A DNA stretch of 15,285 bases from CBFGWV01 sp965652545 (lineage in GTDB: Bacteria; Pseudomonadota; Gammaproteobacteria; Competibacterales; Competibacteraceae): NCBI GenBank assembly GCA_965652545.1, contig CBFGWV010000098.1, positions 1-15,285 on the forward strand, written 5' to 3'. A program made the position numbers and the translations under genes. Below are positions 13,151 to 15,285 of this stretch, in pieces (within the stretch, counting starts at the first letter, position 1; every line of letters begins with the position of its first letter). A model generated the notes under the pieces. That model was not told where the DNA came from. It saw only the letters and a program-made list of their open reading frames with translations, and did no database searches.

Positions 13151-13996
13151 ATGACCGCCATCGCCGCCACCCTTCCCTTGCCCGACCGGCCCGGTCACTG
13201 GCCAGCCATGCTGTCGTTGCGGCTGGCGACGGTGGCCGGGCGCACGCGTTTGGCGCAGATGCACCATCACGGCCCGCTGCGGGTGCAACGTGTGCTTCAT
13301 CCCGAGGGCGCGCCAGCGCATGTGCTGCTGCTGCATCCTCCCGGTGGCCTGGTGGGCGGCGACAGTCTCGATGTTTCGATCGCGCTGGAGGTCGGTGCTC
13401 ATGCACTGGTGACGGCACCGGCGGCGGCAAAGCTGTATGGCAGCGATGGGCGGCGGGTTCGTGTGGCCAATGCCCTGGCCGTGCCTGCCGGCGCTGTTCT
13501 GGAATGGTTGCCGCCGGAGACGCTGGTGTTCGATGCCGCGTGTGCGGGTATGGCCACGACCGTTTCATTGACGGCGGACAGCCGGTTTATCGGCTGGGAG
13601 CTCACGGCTTTGGGACGGCCGGCGTCGGCGGCGCCGTTTGTCAGTGGCCTGCTCGATCAGCGTCTTGCCGTGACCCTCGATGGCGAGCCCTTGCTGCATG
13701 AGCGGCTGGCGCTGACGGCGGGGGGGACATTCGCTGGCGCGCCGTGGGGGCTCGATGGTGCAACTGTTTTTGGCAGCCTGTTGGCTTGGCCGCTACCGGC
13801 CGATGCGTTGCTTGCGGCGCGTGAGCAGGTCGACGGCCAGGGCGTGGCGCTGACGGTTGTCGATGGCCTGTTCGTCGCTCGCTACCGTGGTCAGCATCTC
13901 ACCCAAGCCCGCACCGCTTTTGAACGACTTTGGGCCTGGCTGCGGCCGCGACTGGCCGGATGCCCTCCTTGCCCTCCCCGTATCTGGAGTTGCTGA
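13151..13996 (+). CDS. ureD: urease accessory protein UreD
   Basis: A 281-residue accessory protein. UreD binds the urease apoprotein and, with UreF and UreG, supports GTP-dependent nickel delivery to the active site. Family signatures are HHHGPLRVQRVLHPEG (38-53), LLLHPPGGLVGGDSL (59-73), VTAPAAAKLYGSDGR (87-101; usually TTPGATKFYRS), LEWLPPETLVFDAA (117-130) and the C-terminal CPPRIWS (274-280). The ATG at 13151 keeps the conserved W17 segment; the next ATG (13208) would remove it. No ribosome site precedes 13151, and the predicted sigma-54 transcript begins at or 1-2 nt before it, so translation may be leaderless. It is the first gene of the ure operon, and its stop overlaps the ureA ATG by 1 nt. 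Confidence 0.94.
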   Translation: MTAIAATLPLPDRPGHWPAMLSLRLATVAGRTRLAQMHHHGPLRVQRVLHPEGAPAHVLLLHPPGGLVGGDSLDVSIALEVGAHALVTAPAAAKLYGSDGRRVRVANALAVPAGAVLEWLPPETLVFDAACAGMATTVSLTADSRFIGWELTALGRPASAAPFVSGLLDQRLAVTLDGEPLLHERLALTAGGTFAGAPWGLDGATVFGSLLAWPLPADALLAAREQVDGQGVALTVVDGLFVARYRGQHLTQARTAFERLWAWLRPRLAGCPPCPPRIWSC

Positions 13997-14298
13997 TGGA
14001 TCTGACCTCACGAGAAAAGGACAAATTGCTGATCGTCACTGCCGGCATGCTGGCCGAGCGCCGGCTGGCGCGGGGGTTGCGGCTGAATGTGCCGGAGACC
14101 ATTGCCTATCTGTCGCTGCACCTGCTGGAGGCAGCCCGCGATGGGCGCACGGTGGCCGATTTGATGAACTGGGGCCGCACACTGCTGACGCGCGAGCAGG
14201 TGATGGACGGTGTGGCTGAGATGGTCAACGAGGTGCAGATCGAAGCGACCTTTCCCGATGGCACCAAACTGGTGACGGTCCATGACCCCATCGTGTGA
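13996..14298 (+). CDS. ureA: urease gamma subunit
   Basis: A 100-residue structural subunit of urease, exactly the usual length. The sequence MDLTSREKDKLLIVTAGMLAERRLARGL (1-28), then AARDGRTVADLMNWGRTLLTREQVMDGV (46-73) and IEATFPDGTKLVTVHDPI (82-99), is highly characteristic. The chosen ATG overlaps the ureD stop (TGATG), with GGAG (13986-13989) 6 nt upstream inside ureD, so it is probably translationally coupled. The frame is open further upstream to 13930, but that extension is the shadow of ureD and is not conserved. UreA, UreB and UreC together form the (alpha beta gamma)3 enzyme that splits urea to ammonia and carbamate. Confidence 0.97.
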   Translation: MDLTSREKDKLLIVTAGMLAERRLARGLRLNVPETIAYLSLHLLEAARDGRTVADLMNWGRTLLTREQVMDGVAEMVNEVQIEATFPDGTKLVTVHDPIV

Positions 14299-14331
14299 GT
14301 ACACCCGCCCCTTCCCGCAGGAGACTGACGC

Positions 14332-14645
14332 ATGATTCCCGGCGAAATCGACTGCCGTGACGGCGAGATCGAGCTGAACACCGGCCGCCGTACCCTGACC
14401 GTGCGGGTGGCCAACAGCGGTGACCGGCCGATCCAAGTGGGCTCGCATTACCATTTTTATGAGACCAATCCGGCACTGGTCTTCGACCGTGAACCGACCC
14501 GCGGCATGCGTCTGAATATACCCGCCGGCACCGCGGTGCGCTTCGAGCCCGGCCAGAGCCGCGAGGTGGAACTGGTGACCTACGCCGGCCGTCGCCACAG
14601 CTACGGCTTCCGCGGTGCCGTGATGGGCCCGCTGGGGGGCCAGCC

Positions 14646-14649
<4 letters not shown>
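14332..14649 (+). CDS. ureB: urease beta subunit
   Basis: A 105-residue structural subunit of normal length. MIPGEI (1-6), VANSGDRPIQVGSHYHFYETNPAL (26-49), RGMRLNIPAGTAVRFEPGQSREVELV (57-82) and GFRGAVMGPL (92-101) are standard UreB motifs. A strong ribosome site AGGAG (14319-14323) stands 8 nt before the ATG. It follows ureA by 33 nt and overlaps ureC by 4 nt (ATGA). The subunit packs against UreC and gives structural support; it has no catalytic residues of its own. Confidence 0.97.

Positions 14650-15285
<636 letters not shown>

Overview
The window is high-GC, densely coded DNA with the character of a gammaproteobacterium, probably a pseudomonad, halomonad or a related environmental lineage. 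The reasons are the NorR/sigma-54 control of a nitric oxide (NO) module, GTAGGAGC-type REP palindromes, the DUF3422 and UreD families, and the separate ureA/ureB/ureC layout. This is an inference from gene content; no rRNA or other taxonomic marker is present.

Left end (1-1170): the C-terminus of an unrecognised protein, a convergent SnoaL/NTF2-like protein whose stop codon overlaps it, and a small VOC (glyoxalase-fold) protein. Positions 1171-1485 hold no gene; they carry a REP-pair (BIME-like) element and a GC-rich hairpin.

NO-detoxification module (1486-6143): norZ (quinol-type NO reductase) lies downstream of and overlaps ytfE/dnrN (di-iron iron-centre repair protein), both on the minus strand. 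They diverge from norR, the NO-sensing sigma-54 activator. The norR-ytfE intergenic region carries a 38-bp perfect palindrome made of two GGT-N7-ACC NorR boxes, a weaker third box touching the norR start codon, and a -24/-12 promoter facing ytfE. A second REP-pair element, in inverted orientation, follows norR, so the two elements bracket the whole module.

Middle (6290-7497): two minus-strand genes overlapping by 4 nt, a membrane-anchored DUF2726 protein and a polytopic DUF6498 membrane protein.

NAD/PRPP block (7575-10772): pncB (nicotinate phosphoribosyltransferase) diverges from a divergent-type ribose-phosphate pyrophosphokinase and a COG1926-type phosphoribosyltransferase. The kinase would make the PRPP that PncB consumes.

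Next come a Uma2/DUF820 nuclease-fold protein (minus) and a DUF3422 protein (plus). The right end is the start of a urease operon, ureD-ureA-ureB-ureC (ureC runs off the window), with a near-perfect sigma-54 promoter immediately upstream of ureD. A 114-bp element with 31-bp perfect inverted arms lies just upstream of that promoter, and two NtrC-like sites lie on the element's far side. I saw no tRNA, rRNA, CRISPR array or intact transposase. I found no clearly undescribed protein system; the most unusual material is in the non-coding DNA.
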